Positions 1 to 9,363 of a stretch of 64,000 nucleotides of DNA are shown here, piece by piece. Source of the DNA: Methanomassiliicoccus sp. (GTDB lineage: Archaea; Thermoplasmatota; Thermoplasmata; Methanomassiliicoccales; Methanomassiliicoccaceae); the NCBI GenBank assembly GCA_018262895.1, contig JADFDJ010000003.1, positions 62,001 to 126,000 on the forward strand. Reading direction: 5' to 3'. The first letter of the stretch is position 1. Every line of letters starts with the position of its first letter. The translations under genes and the position numbers were made by a program. Under the pieces are notes generated by a model. That model searched no databases, was not told the origin of the DNA, and saw only the letters and a list, made by a program, of their open reading frames with translations.

Positions 1-1847
1 CAGGCCTCGGTGCACTTCCCGCACCGCGTGCACCTCTCCTCGTCGATGACGATGCCGTCGTCCAACCTGATAGCCCTGGTCCTGCAGTTACGAAGACAGA
101 TGCCGCACTCGGTGCACAGCTGTGCACGCAGCAGCGCCTTGGCCCCAGCCTCGAATATGGCGTGGGCCTTCTCCGGCGTGGGGCCTGTGGCCACGATCTG
201 CCCTCCACCGAACACCTTCAGGGTCGAGTCCTTGGTCTTGACCAGGGCGATCTCGAACTCCTTGGAGTACTTCACCTGGCCGACGGTCTTGAGGGCCTCC
301 ACCACCCGTGAGAAATCGCGCTTGCGGGGTACGGAGAGGACTCCCTCCGCGGAGTACCCTCCGGTGAGGCATGGAGACACTCCCTTGACCCATTTCAGGT
401 CCAGGCGGTCGGAGCGAACCTCGGGGAGCCGGAGGTGGACCTCCTCGGCCAGCTGGCGCATCTTCCGTGGGTACACCTTCCAGCGCCAGAAGCCCAGCTT
501 GACGTACTCGTCACCACCGCCGTTCTTCCGCGACCACGCCTTGAGATGGGAGTCCCATCGGGCATGCAGGTCTGGGTGGATCTCCGCGGTGCTCCTCCAC
601 TCGCTCTCCAGGCAGGAAGGGCAGAGATAGCACCCGATGCGCTCGAAGTCCTTTTCGTATAAGGGGTTGTAGTCCAGGTTCCTCCACCAGATGTACCCCC
701 AAACGTCCACGGCCCGCCAGTCCCGGATGGGGTTAAGGATAACCTGGTTGGGGACGAAGGGGTTCCTCTCCACGAAGGAGATGGTGGAGCGGGCGAAGGA
801 CTCGAAGGCACGGTTGCCCTCGATGGTCACCGTTCCCCGGGGGAAGTTCTTCTCGATGAGATCGGTCAGCGGAGCGAGCTTGCACACCTTGCAGCACCAG
901 CGGAAGTCCTTGGCCGGCGGACCGAAGGAGCCGACCTGCTCCCAGAAGGCGTTGCCGGCGTCGGCGACCAGCAGGCGCTTGCGGTTCTTGCGGGCGAAGT
1001 CCTCCACGAAGCGCACCGTCTCCGGGAACTCCAGGCCGGTGTTCACGAAGATCAGAGCGGCCTCGGGGGCGGCCTTCATGGCCAGACCGTAGCAGGCCAG
1101 TGAGTCCTTCCCCCCGCTGAAGGAGAGCGTGACCGGAAGCTTGTTGTTGCCGATGAACGACCGGATGTCGGACACCCCCTTGCCCTCCAGCGCCCGGAGG
1201 TAGTTCTCGTTGGCGTTGACGAAGCCGGTCCAGGAGGAGCGCTTCTTCGACACCTCGATGGTGCCTTTGCCCACGTCCCGTACCCCCACCGCCTTCTCGG
1301 CCTCGAGGACGCGATCGCTCGGCACCTTGGCCACGGCGCTGCATATCAGGTTCCCGGCGACAACGATTAGCGGGTCTCCCTCCTGGAAATCCCCCTGCAC
1401 GCCGGTTATGGCCTTGCCGGGAAGGCTCTTCCCTTTGAGGTGCCCCGTATCGTGCCCCACCGTCACCACCCCTTTGGTGGCCAGGGGTCGCAGCAGGAGC
1501 GCCCCCTCCAGCCTAAGGTCAAGACGGAAATCGCAGGCCTTCAGGTCGTAGCGGAGCACGCCGATGACCAAGCCCTGAAAGACGATCTCATCGGTCCGGT
1601 CCTCCCCGGCAACCTTGTTAAAGAACACCGTACGGTTCCTGAGAAAGTCCGCGTAGCCGAAGTGCTTCTTGAATACGCCTACGAGCACGTCCAGGCTCTT
1701 GCCCATGCAAGGTCTAAGATCGCCCGGCTTGGACACCTCGAAGCGTCTGCCGGGTGAGGAGCAGACATCACATTTAGCTCCTAAAACCAAGGTGCCGCAG
1801 GTGTCGCACCAGCGGAAGCCGACCTTACCGTGCTCGAAATGGGCCAC
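1..1847 (-). CDS. PUA-PAPS reductase-like protein with C-terminal ferredoxin domain (partial, C-terminus off window)
   Basis: About 615 codons are visible and the C-terminal end runs off the left edge. In order the protein shows an N-terminal zinc ribbon (C14-x2-C17, C26-x2-C29), a PUA-like region, a PP-loop ATP-pyrophosphatase/PAPS-reductase core with SFSGGKDS near residue 240, and a ferredoxin-type segment (CTECGICLRNC near 574, CTRCGKC near 607). Extra cysteine pairs in the core (RWCCKVC near 315, CYLCPSC near 405) could hold another metal site. This architecture is known from archaeal 'PAPS reductase family' proteins whose substrate is unsettled, so a sulfur-transfer or RNA-thiolation role is inference. 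The start is GTG at 1847; a TATA-like AAATAATA about 22 nt upstream suggests a leaderless mRNA. Confidence 0.85.
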   Translation of the reverse strand, partial: MAHFEHGKVGFRWCDTCGTLVLGAKCDVCSSPGRRFEVSKPGDLRPCMGKSLDVLVGVFKKHFGYADFLRNRTVFFNKVAGEDRTDEIVFQGLVIGVLRYDLKACDFRLDLRLEGALLLRPLATKGVVTVGHDTGHLKGKSLPGKAITGVQGDFQEGDPLIVVAGNLICSAVAKVPSDRVLEAEKAVGVRDVGKGTIEVSKKRSSWTGFVNANENYLRALEGKGVSDIRSFIGNNKLPVTLSFSGGKDSLACYGLAMKAAPEAALIFVNTGLEFPETVRFVEDFARKNRKRLLVADAGNAFWEQVGSFGPPAKDFRWCCKVCKLAPLTDLIEKNFPRGTVTIEGNRAFESFARSTISFVERNPFVPNQVILNPIRDWRAVDVWGYIWWRNLDYNPLYEKDFERIGCYLCPSCLESEWRSTAEIHPDLHARWDSHLKAWSRKNGGGDEYVKLGFWRWKVYPRKMRQLAEEVHLRLPEVRSDRLDLKWVKGVSPCLTGGYSAEGVLSVPRKRDFSRVVEALKTVGQVKYSKEFEIALVKTKDSTLKVFGGGQIVATGPTPEKAHAIFEAGAKALLRAQLCTECGICLRNCRTRAIRLDDGIVIDEERCTRCGKCTEA

Positions 1848-1896
1848 CCGATTAAATTGCGCTTATTATTTCAAGCTATTTGCTCTTGAGGAGCGC

Positions 1897-2967
1897 TCAT
1901 ACGTTCAGCAGCACCATGATGAAGAAGACGACGTACAGCAGCCCCCCCAGCATTAGGCTGGCCATGCTGAGCTCGGTCTCCGAAGAGCGCCAATAGAGGA
2001 TGACCCCCGACAGCAAGGCGATGCCCAGGGCCATAGCCTCCAGGGCCTCCACGGGGTTGTTGAGGTCTATTATCCAGGGGGTGAGCAGCAGGCCGATGGT
2101 GACGGGGATGCAGGACTGGAAAACCATCGCCCCGGTGATGTTCCCTATAGCGTATGTGTCCTTGCGCTCTCTGATCCACAGAACGCTGTTGAACTTCTCG
2201 GGCAGCTCGGTGGCGATTGGGGTGATCAGAAGCGCCATTATGATCACCGGCACCGCGATCTCGGTGGACAGGGCCTCGATCTGCTCCACGAAGACGTTGG
2301 CGCCCAGAATTATTCCGCCAAGGGAGATGAACACCTGAAGGATGATGAGCGCTGTGCTTGGCCGGTATACGCCGCTCCCGTTCGCCTCGCTGCCCTCGGA
2401 GGCTCCCTTGGACCCAGAGACGAGCCGGCGCCAGAGCTTATGCAGGTAAAGCGGCTTCAGCTCTTCCTCGCATACTGAGCCTGTGCGCACGGTGTACCAT
2501 ATGTAGACGCCGTACAGGCCGAACAGGCAGATCCCCAGTATCATCTTCACGAGCTTCATGTCCGAGGGCAGGAACGCCGCCAGCGCTGCCAGGCCATAGG
2601 CCAGAAGAAAGAACTTGAGGTCGCGGCGGATGAGTTTACCGTTGATGTGAAGAGCGTTCGTCCCCCGTCTCTTGCGGAACGCAAGCACCGACAGTCCGCA
2701 CACGAACAGGGCCAGGGTGGCGAGCATGAAGGGGGCGCCCAGGATGGCGCCGGTGCCCAGCTCGGTCCCGGCCTCCCCAGCTACGAACAATATCGCTATG
2801 AGAGGAATGATGGTCTCCGGGAGAGCGGTCCCGATAGCGGCCAGCACGCTGCCGACACAGCCTTCCGAGAGGTTGAACCTTCTGCCGACCCACTCCACGC
2901 CATTCGTGAACAGCTCACAGGAAGCCAGGATGATGATGAAGCTCAGGAAGAACATGAGGGGGTCCAT
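1897..2967 (-). CDS. Sodium/calcium exchanger family membrane protein
   Basis: A 356-residue integral membrane protein with the two alpha-repeats of the Ca2+:cation antiporter superfamily: GTALPETIIPLIAI in the first half and TPIATELPEKFNSV in the second, in inverted topology and separated by a charged cytoplasmic loop. About ten membrane segments are apparent. The family exchanges Ca2+ (sometimes with K+) against Na+. The first repeat has GTALPE where many members have GTSLPE. It lies 49 nt upstream of the PUA/PAPS-reductase gene on the same strand; a functional link is not evident. The ATG at 2967 has no strong ribosome site. Confidence 0.88.
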   Translation of the reverse strand: MDPLMFFLSFIIILASCELFTNGVEWVGRRFNLSEGCVGSVLAAIGTALPETIIPLIAILFVAGEAGTELGTGAILGAPFMLATLALFVCGLSVLAFRKRRGTNALHINGKLIRRDLKFFLLAYGLAALAAFLPSDMKLVKMILGICLFGLYGVYIWYTVRTGSVCEEELKPLYLHKLWRRLVSGSKGASEGSEANGSGVYRPSTALIILQVFISLGGIILGANVFVEQIEALSTEIAVPVIIMALLITPIATELPEKFNSVLWIRERKDTYAIGNITGAMVFQSCIPVTIGLLLTPWIIDLNNPVEALEAMALGIALLSGVILYWRSSETELSMASLMLGGLLYVVFFIMVLLNV

Positions 2968-3334
2968 GTTATCAGGCCGGGGGATATGGTGCTTCCCTAA
3001 TTACCTTTCCCATGTCCAGTAGCGTTCAACGGACCGAAGGCCATGTAACATTGTACTTCGACCCACAAGGTCCAACCTCTAGTGGTGATGGAAGATGGGG
3101 CACACTAGGGCGGCGGTCATGTTAGACCTCACAATCCAGGCCATCCCCTCGTCCGAAGATGGAGGGGGACATGGGGCATGGTGGCATGAGGTCCTTGGGC
3201 TTGGATATCGTGCCTCAGGCCTGAAGGGTCAACCCTCTTATAGTGCTGCAACTTTTGCTAGAGCAGATATGTACAGCCCGAACACCATCAATATACCTGC
3301 TGGCTATGGCAAGGTGGCCTTTGGGAAGGTGGAG

Positions 3335-3925
3335 ATGAAGAACATCCTCATCGCCGTTTCCGCGCTAACTTTGGCCTTTACCCTAGTCCTCTATACTGGG
3401 TTGATCTCCAACATCGACGGGCTAACAACGGTAGAGTCCCTGCTGTACGCGGTGGGCGTATCCTTTGTGGCCGTTCTCACCGGCTTCATGCTTCACGAGC
3501 TCGCCCATAAGATCGTCGCCCAGAGAAGCGGGGCCTGGGCGGAGTTCCGTGCCTACCCCATGGGCCTGCTCATGGCGGTCCTGTTCGCGTTCATGGGTTT
3601 CCTGTTCGCCGCTCCCGGGGCGGTGTACATCCAAGGCATGATCAGCCGCAAGCAGAACGGCCTCATCAGCATCGCCGGCCCCCTCACCAACCTCGCGCTG
3701 GGATTGTCATTCATGGGGCTGGGGCTGTTGCTGAACTCAGGACTTCTTGCATTGGCACTTTACCTGATAGGAACGGTCAACCTGATGCTGGCGGCGTTCA
3801 ACCTCCTGCCCATACCGCCTCTGGACGGGTACAAGGTCATGAAGTGGAACCTTCCGGTCTACATCGTTACCTTCGGTGCATCGGCAGCCCTCGCGGCCAT
3901 GGTGTACCTCAACGTCCTGGTGTGA
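3335..3925 (+). CDS. Site-2 protease-like M50 family membrane metallopeptidase
   Basis: 196 residues with several membrane helices. The zinc motif HELAH (H53-E54...H57) lies in a predicted helix and the distal LDG motif (NLLPIPPLDGYK, D164) supplies the third ligand, as in site-2 proteases that cut within membranes. The size fits minimal archaeal M50 proteins. An open frame extends upstream to 3095, but residues before M3335 are not membrane-protein-like and a GGAAGGTGGAG ribosome site sits directly before 3335, so this start is preferred. The stop abuts the convergent FAD oxidase gene with no gap. The substrate is unknown. Confidence 0.87.
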   Translation: MKNILIAVSALTLAFTLVLYTGLISNIDGLTTVESLLYAVGVSFVAVLTGFMLHELAHKIVAQRSGAWAEFRAYPMGLLMAVLFAFMGFLFAAPGAVYIQGMISRKQNGLISIAGPLTNLALGLSFMGLGLLLNSGLLALALYLIGTVNLMLAAFNLLPIPPLDGYKVMKWNLPVYIVTFGASAALAAMVYLNVLV

Positions 3926-5359
3926 TCACTGGTTCTGATCGGCACAGGGGTAGCGCAGGTGCTGTATGATGTAGCCGTCCCAGTCCTGCATCTTACCTGG
4001 GTTCATGATGTTGTTGGGATCGAGGGCGTTCTTGATGGCCTTCATAGCAATTATTGCCGAGGCCCTCTCCTTCTGGAAATAGGGCGCCTTGGAGATGCCC
4101 ACGCCGTGCTCCCCCGTCACCGTTCCCCCCAGTCGCAGGCAGGTGTCGAAGATGTCGCGAACCGCCTTCTCCCCCGCGCGCCATGACTCCGGGGACTCGG
4201 GGTTGAGGAGCATCTTGGTGTGGAGGTTGCCGTCCGCTGCGTGCCCGTAGGTGCCGATGACGACGCCGTACTTGTCGGCGATCTTGGCGAACTCCACCAC
4301 CGCATCGGGTATCTTTGAGATCGGCACACCCATATCATCCGCCAGGGAGACAGAGACCAGCCCCGGTCCATAGCGTGACAGTGCAGCCATGACGCTCTTA
4401 CGGGAGTTGGTCCACTTGGCCATCTGCGCAGGGTCGTCCGACTGCTGCAGGCCCACCGCGCCGATGGAATCGGCGACCTTGACGACCTCCACCAGCTCCT
4501 CGGCCACCACCTTGGGGTCGCCGTCGACCTCTATCATACAGAGCGCGGCCACGTCAGGAAGCCCGGCGTTGATGGCCTTGTTAACGGCACGTATGCATGT
4601 GGAGTCCATGAGCTCCACCGCAGACGGAAGCAGGGGCTTGGCGATGAGGGCGGAGACGCACTTCCCGGCCTTCTCCAGGGTATCGAAGCCAGCGATGATC
4701 ATGGCCATCTTCTTGGGCTTGGGAACGATCTTGAGGGTCACCTGAGTGATTACGCCCAGCGTTCCCTCGGCTCCCACGAACAGGCGGTCCAGCTGGTAAC
4801 CGGAGGCGTTCTTCAACGTCCTGGTGCCAAGCTGCATTATTTCTCCCGAAGGCAGGACGACCTCCAGTCCCAGGACGTAGTCCCTGGTCCCCCCGTACTT
4901 GATGGCCCTCATGCCCGATGCGTTGGTGGACACCATGCCGCCGATGGTGCACGCTTCGGCGCTACCGGGGGTGGGTGGGAACGTGAACTTGTACGGCCCA
5001 AGGGCCTTCTGGAGCTGGTCGTACACCACCCCCGCCTCGCACACGCAGTAGAGGTCCTCCACCCTGATCTCCTTGATCTTGTTCATCCGGGTGAGGTCCA
5101 TCACCATTCCTCCCTTCAGTGGAACGGCCCCTCCGCACAGGCCGGTACCGGCCCCACGGGGCACCACGGGGATCTTCAGAGAGTTGGCGAGCTTCATGAG
5201 CTTGGACACCTGCTCTGTGCTCCGGGGCTGCACCACGATCTCTGGGGTGACGTGATGGATGGATGCGTCGAACCCATAAGTATACAGATCAGCAATCCTG
5301 GTGGAATAGTTGTTCTCGCCTACGATCGTCCCTATCTGCTCAACCACGTCCTGCTCCAT
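3926..5359 (-). CDS. glcD: FAD-binding oxidase of the GlcD / D-lactate dehydrogenase family
   Basis: 477 residues. The N-terminal PCMH-type FAD domain contains VPRGAGTGLCGGAVP and GGMVSTNASGMRAIKYG. The C-terminal FAD-linked oxidase domain carries HAADGNLHTKM and GEHGVG. The family oxidises 2-hydroxy acids such as glycolate or D-lactate, usually passing electrons to an iron-sulfur partner (GlcF-like), which is not adjacent here. A TTG-started extension to 5374 is possible, but ATG 5359 is preferred because GGTGAG lies just upstream and a TTTTTATAAT promoter sits at about 5391-5400, giving a short leader. The exact substrate cannot be read from sequence. Confidence 0.88.
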   Translation of the reverse strand: MEQDVVEQIGTIVGENNYSTRIADLYTYGFDASIHHVTPEIVVQPRSTEQVSKLMKLANSLKIPVVPRGAGTGLCGGAVPLKGGMVMDLTRMNKIKEIRVEDLYCVCEAGVVYDQLQKALGPYKFTFPPTPGSAEACTIGGMVSTNASGMRAIKYGGTRDYVLGLEVVLPSGEIMQLGTRTLKNASGYQLDRLFVGAEGTLGVITQVTLKIVPKPKKMAMIIAGFDTLEKAGKCVSALIAKPLLPSAVELMDSTCIRAVNKAINAGLPDVAALCMIEVDGDPKVVAEELVEVVKVADSIGAVGLQQSDDPAQMAKWTNSRKSVMAALSRYGPGLVSVSLADDMGVPISKIPDAVVEFAKIADKYGVVIGTYGHAADGNLHTKMLLNPESPESWRAGEKAVRDIFDTCLRLGGTVTGEHGVGISKAPYFQKERASAIIAMKAIKNALDPNNIMNPGKMQDWDGYIIQHLRYPCADQNQ

Positions 5360-5548
5360 TTTCTCACTCACCAAAGGATTATGCAGGGATTATAAAAACT
5401 CTATCGGGAATCTGAGAGCAAGTTACGAATTTCCTCATTGGCTCGATGGACTCCGTTCTAGGACTCACCATAAGATTACGATGTATTCCCGAACGATAGA
5501 AACGAAGGATTAACTTCCACGCGCTCCTTGTTGTACAAAGGTGATCGA

Positions 5549-5959
5549 ATGGTGGCATTACCGGAGGATGTTTTCGGCCTGATCAACGATCAGACCTCTG
5601 CGAAGGTACTGGGAACGAGAGCGGCGAGCGGGGACGTGCACCTCATCAACGTCGGGGGGGCCGGTGCTATTGACAAGGAGACCTTGTTCGTCGGGGAGAT
5701 CTTCATGAAGAAGACCAGCGAGAACCTCAGCCTGGCCAAGGAACAGAACACCAAGGTAGCGATGTTGGTGTCCAAGGGCTTCAAGTCGTACGAGGTGAAG
5801 GCGTCGGTCATGGACCGCCTGACCTCGGGGCCGGTCTTCGAAAAGATGTCCGGGGTCTTCAAGAGCATGAAGTTCGACCTCAAGGGCCTGTGGCTGCTGA
5901 AGGTCGAAGAGGTATGGAACGAGAGCCCCACCTACGACGCCGGCCAGAGGATGGTGTGA
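5549..5959 (+). CDS. Pyridoxamine-5'-phosphate-oxidase-like FMN split-barrel protein
   Basis: 136 residues with the pattern of FMN-binding split-barrel proteins: KVLGTRAASGDVHLINVG near the N-terminus, LFVGEIFMKKTSENL, then NTKVAMLVSKGFKSYEVKA. Members bind FMN or related cofactors and act in redox or detoxification; no specific reaction can be assigned. ATG 5549 is chosen over the upstream TTG at 5528 because AGGTGATC sits 3 nt before it. The last third (KSMKFDLKGLWLLKVEEVW) matches the dimer strand of the fold. A second paralogue lies at 23168. Confidence 0.75.
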   Translation: MVALPEDVFGLINDQTSAKVLGTRAASGDVHLINVGGAGAIDKETLFVGEIFMKKTSENLSLAKEQNTKVAMLVSKGFKSYEVKASVMDRLTSGPVFEKMSGVFKSMKFDLKGLWLLKVEEVWNESPTYDAGQRMV

Positions 5960-5969
5960 GGGAGCTACT

Positions 5970-5990
5970 ACCCCACATTCTTCTCTTTTT
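5970..5990 (+). terminator. Oligo-T terminator
   Basis: A pyrimidine/T-rich run (TTCTTCTCTTTTTTCATTTTA) just after the split-barrel gene, of the kind archaeal RNA polymerase terminates on. It also separates this gene from the convergent ACT-domain gene. Confidence 0.55.
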
Positions 5991-6386
5991 TCATTTTACC
6001 TCGATCTTCACCTGGGCGTCCTTGAGGACCTCCACCGCCCTCTCCAGGTAGGCCTCCTTCATGAGGATGTGGTCGGTTGAGAAAGATGAGATAGCGAACA
6101 GGCTGATGTTCTGGTCGGCTAGCAGCTTGGTGATGTAGGCCAGGAAGCCGATTAGATCGAAAGGCAGCTTGGTGTCGAAAGAGATGATCTTGAAAGGCCT
6201 CTCCTCCTCGAGCACCTCGAACCCGTGGTCCAGTTCTGCGACCAAGGTTATCTCCGTGCCGTCGGTTACCACGGCGAAGACCTTGTCGCCCAGCGGCGGG
6301 ACCTCGGACACCTTGGCGATGGAATATTCCTTCTTGCGGACGGTGGCCTTGATCTCCGTGTCCTTCTTGAACTCCTCGAACCTCAT
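5991..6386 (-). CDS. ACT domain protein
   Basis: 131 residues. The C-terminal half (LPFDLIGFLAYITKLLADQN followed by SLFAISSFSTDHILM) has the beta-alpha-beta pattern of ACT amino-acid-sensing domains, most like the ACT_7/CASTOR type. The N-terminal half (SIAKVSEVPPLGD) is also ACT-like, so the protein may be a tandem ACT fold. No enzymatic domain is fused, which suggests a regulatory subunit. The ligand is unknown. It lies 89 nt downstream of the DUF362 gene on the same strand. Confidence 0.75.
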   Translation of the reverse strand: MRFEEFKKDTEIKATVRKKEYSIAKVSEVPPLGDKVFAVVTDGTEITLVAELDHGFEVLEEERPFKIISFDTKLPFDLIGFLAYITKLLADQNISLFAISSFSTDHILMKEAYLERAVEVLKDAQVKIEVK

Positions 6387-6475
6387 TTTATGACCTGCCT
6401 GCCACCAAAAAGACGTTCCGAGCTAATAATTCTCCTGCCTCTCGGTGCCAGGCTCCCCCTGGGAGCGGGGCGATC

Positions 6476-7663
6476 TCAGGAGCGGGCCTTTCGGTCCTCC
6501 ATCAGCCGGGCGATGAACCTTCCGCTGCGGCTCCTCTCCAGACCTATCGCCTTTTCCTGGCACATCTCGTGGCAGCAGTAGCAGCGGATGCACCTGCCGT
6601 ACTTTATCCTGGCCTTCCCCCTGGAGATGCGGATGACCTGCTGGGGGCAGCTACGCGCGCAGATGCCGCACCCTATGCAGCGCTCCCTGTTGATCGCGGG
6701 TCTGAGGGCGTACGCGCGCAGGAGGCGGGTCACCAATCTCCCCCTGGCGAGCTTGCTGCTGATGGCGCTCTTAGCCCGGGGCGGGTGCTTGAAGTCAGCG
6801 ACCGCCAAGCCTCCGGGGTCCTCGCCCAGTACCTTCACCTGGAGGCTGCTGTCCACCATCCCCCTTTCCGCTGCCCTGGCGATGGCCGGTATATCCTCCG
6901 GGCGGAAGGACATCAAGGTGGCGGCCACGATGTCCAGGCTCACGCAGTTACTGCTGGCTATTATCGCTCCGATATGACGGGGGTCGCCTCCAGATGGTCC
7001 CTCTCCCTCCATGCCCATCACCGCGTCCATGATCTGCAGGCGGGGCTTCACCGCCTCGTTTAGGTCCAGGAGCATGTCGCTGAAGCTGTTTACGTCCGGC
7101 ATGCGCCCATGGAAGCTGGGCTTCTCCATCCCCGGAAGGACACCGAAGATGCACTTGATGGCACCCGTCATGGTGGTGAGAACATGGGTCTTGGCCTTGG
7201 AGACCACAACGATGGCATCGGCCTCGGCCGCGGGGGCGATTACCTGGAACCTCTTTACCACCTTCCCCTGGGGCGAGGGTACCTCCACATATCTGGCCTC
7301 GGTTCCCAGAACTACTCCCGCCCTCTCCGCGGCCTTGGCCATCCCCGTTACCTCGTACAGCTTCTGAAGCCGGGCGGTGGTAAAGGGGGTCTCCCCTCCC
7401 GCGCTGTCGGCTATTGTCACCTGGCAGCCATGGTCCTTCAGCAGTTTGGCTACGGCGTAGACCACCTCGGGGTGGGTGGTCACGCACTTCTCGGGAGGGG
7501 TCATCTGCAGGAGATTGGGCTTCACCAGGACCCTCTGCCCGGGGGACACGAAGCTGTCCAGGCCGCCCAGCAGATCGATCGCATTCCGCACAGCGTCCAT
7601 GACCCGTTCAGGGGTGTAGTCCTCACAACGCACGAGCGATACCAGGTCCCTCTCCGCGCTCAT
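6476..7663 (-). CDS. DUF362 protein with C-terminal two-cluster ferredoxin domain
   Basis: 395 residues. The N-terminal DUF362 domain shows VLVKPNLLQMTPPEKCVTTHP and IADSAGGETPF. The C-terminus carries two 4Fe-4S motifs (CIGCGICARSCPQQ and CIRCYCCHEMCQEK). DUF362 proteins are common in anaerobes and are thought to take part in electron transfer, but no reaction is established. The first cluster motif is canonical; the second is C-x2-C-x1-C-C-x3-C-like, slightly unusual. ATG 7663. Confidence 0.85.
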   Translation of the reverse strand: MSAERDLVSLVRCEDYTPERVMDAVRNAIDLLGGLDSFVSPGQRVLVKPNLLQMTPPEKCVTTHPEVVYAVAKLLKDHGCQVTIADSAGGETPFTTARLQKLYEVTGMAKAAERAGVVLGTEARYVEVPSPQGKVVKRFQVIAPAAEADAIVVVSKAKTHVLTTMTGAIKCIFGVLPGMEKPSFHGRMPDVNSFSDMLLDLNEAVKPRLQIMDAVMGMEGEGPSGGDPRHIGAIIASSNCVSLDIVAATLMSFRPEDIPAIARAAERGMVDSSLQVKVLGEDPGGLAVADFKHPPRAKSAISSKLARGRLVTRLLRAYALRPAINRERCIGCGICARSCPQQVIRISRGKARIKYGRCIRCYCCHEMCQEKAIGLERSRSGRFIARLMEDRKARS

Positions 7664-7777
7664 CGGACGAGCATGGCGCTCAATGATTTAATGGGTTGCT
7701 GGATAGGTTCCGATCCGCAGATCAAGGCATCTCTTGACCGGTCCTGTACTGCCCCTATTTGCCGATCATCGGTCCGT

Positions 7778-8809
7778 TCATGAGGAGAGGACCCTCTCGA
7801 AGATCTCCTTGTACTCACTCGCCGTTTCGCTCCAGTCGGTGGACCGGGCGATCTCCAGGGACCTCACACCCATTCGCCTGGCGATCTCCCTGTCGATGCT
7901 GCGAAGACGGGAGGCCATCTCCTCCTCTGTGCTCACCACGTAACCGTTCTCCCCGTCCACCACCAGCATGCGCATGTTCCCCTTGTCGGTGGATACGACC
8001 GCCTTCCCCTGGCTTATGGCCTCCATGATGCTCCCGGAAGTGGTGATGTCCTCAAAGGGCATGAAGAAAATATCGCTGGCCGCGTAGTACTCGGCCACCT
8101 CCTCCTCCGATAGGTGCTCCAAACGCACCACGAACTTCTGGGGTTGCGAGCGCTGGTAGGTGGTGATCAGGTCCCTTATCTCGGGGTTCCGGCATCCTCC
8201 CGCCAGCACGCCAACGTAGTTGTCGGGGAGGGTGCTGACGACTTTGAGGAACGAGCGTATGCCCTTGTTCCACCGGCTGGGCCCAAGCATGAGCACCATC
8301 ACCTTGTCCTCGGGGAAGTGCAGCTTCTTGCGGGAGGCCTGGGGGTCTGCGGTCTGAATGAGGTCAAGGTAGTTAGCGAGAGGCACCACGTTCACTGGCC
8401 TGCTGCTCCCGAACAGGCCCTGGAACTCCGACCTTGTCCTCTCGGAGTGTACCACCAGCTCCCGTGACCAATCCATCACGTACCTCATGGCCTCAGCGTC
8501 CGCCTCCCTGCTGCCGAACTGCACCGAGTGCGGCGAGAGGTTATGGACGGTCCACACCGTTCGGATCCCGAGGATGCGGCAGGTCCACCGTGCCAGCCTC
8601 ATCTCGGTGAGGTTGTTGAATGGTAGCCAATTGAGGTTCATTACCCGGTACCCCCCCAGACGGTAGGCGATGAGCTTGGCCATGCTCCAGGCCGTTTGCT
8701 TCCCGAACCACGGCACCATCCGCACCCTCACATCAATGGCGGTCAGATACTTTCCCAAAAGGGTCAGATGAGGTCCGGAGCTGTCAGGGCAAAGGAGCAC
8801 CCTCAGCAC
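7778..8809 (-). CDS. Family 4-like glycosyltransferase
   Basis: 343 residues of GT-B fold: an N-terminal acceptor-side domain, then a donor-side domain with VLMLGPSRWNKGIRSFLKVV, YYAASDIFFMPFEDITTSGSIMEAISQGKAVVSTD and a final EIFERVL helix. These features match GT4-type nucleotide-sugar glycosyltransferases. GTG 8809 is preceded by GGAGGAGGCTC, a strong ribosome site, and overlaps the upstream GNAT gene by 7 nt. The operon with two acetyltransferases suggests surface glycan or glycolipid synthesis with N- or O-acetylated sugars; that role is inferred. Confidence 0.85.
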   Translation of the reverse strand: MLRVLLCPDSSGPHLTLLGKYLTAIDVRVRMVPWFGKQTAWSMAKLIAYRLGGYRVMNLNWLPFNNLTEMRLARWTCRILGIRTVWTVHNLSPHSVQFGSREADAEAMRYVMDWSRELVVHSERTRSEFQGLFGSSRPVNVVPLANYLDLIQTADPQASRKKLHFPEDKVMVLMLGPSRWNKGIRSFLKVVSTLPDNYVGVLAGGCRNPEIRDLITTYQRSQPQKFVVRLEHLSEEEVAEYYAASDIFFMPFEDITTSGSIMEAISQGKAVVSTDKGNMRMLVVDGENGYVVSTEEEMASRLRSIDREIARRMGVRSLEIARSTDWSETASEYKEIFERVLSS

Positions 8810-9363
8810 GAGCCTCCTCCTCCCTCCGACCTCTCCGCCTCCTTCCGGGAGGCCCAGTCCTGCTGCAGTATGGACATCTGCACGCTGTCAAGGTACCGGC
8901 CATCCTTGAAGCGATACTGCCGGACCACCCCCTCACGGGAGAAGCCGCACTTCTCGTAGGACCTCAGCGCACGGTGGTTGCCCACGTCGACGTACAGGCC
9001 CACGCGGTTGATGTTCATCTCATCGAAGAGGTAGCGGAGGAGGACGACCATGGCGTCCGAGCCGTAGCCTTGGGACCACATGTCCTTCTCCCCTATCATG
9101 ATCCCGACCTCGGTCTTCCGGTTCCTGAGGTCCATCCCCACGAGGCCGATGTTGCCGATAGGTCTTCCCTCCTTGGTCTCGATAACGAAGGTCCGGTCCT
9201 TGCTTTGGATCATGTGCTGGAACCATATTTCCTCGTCCTCGATGGACATGGGAGGTTCGAACTGTAGGAACTCAACAACCTCGGGATCGTTGATCCATCG
9301 AACGAAGATGGGAAGATCGCCCCTCTCCGGGGCACGGAGCCTGACGAGCTTGCCTTCGAGCAT
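8803..9363 (-). CDS. GNAT family N-acetyltransferase (RimJ/RimL-like)
   Basis: 186 residues with the RimJ/RimL-type pattern: LVRLRAPERGDLPIFVRWINDPEV at the N-terminus, then IGEKDMWSQGYGSDA, the acetyl-CoA P-loop region, and RVGLYVDVGNHRALRSYEKCGF. It transfers acetyl from acetyl-CoA to an amine. ATG 9363 is preceded by GGGAGGGAGG and overlaps the stop of the upstream acetyltransferase by one base. Amino-sugar modification is more plausible than ribosomal protein acetylation because of the adjacent glycosyltransferase, but this is inference. Confidence 0.85.
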   Translation of the reverse strand: MLEGKLVRLRAPERGDLPIFVRWINDPEVVEFLQFEPPMSIEDEEIWFQHMIQSKDRTFVIETKEGRPIGNIGLVGMDLRNRKTEVGIMIGEKDMWSQGYGSDAMVVLLRYLFDEMNINRVGLYVDVGNHRALRSYEKCGFSREGVVRQYRFKDGRYLDSVQMSILQQDWASRKEAERSEGGGGSC

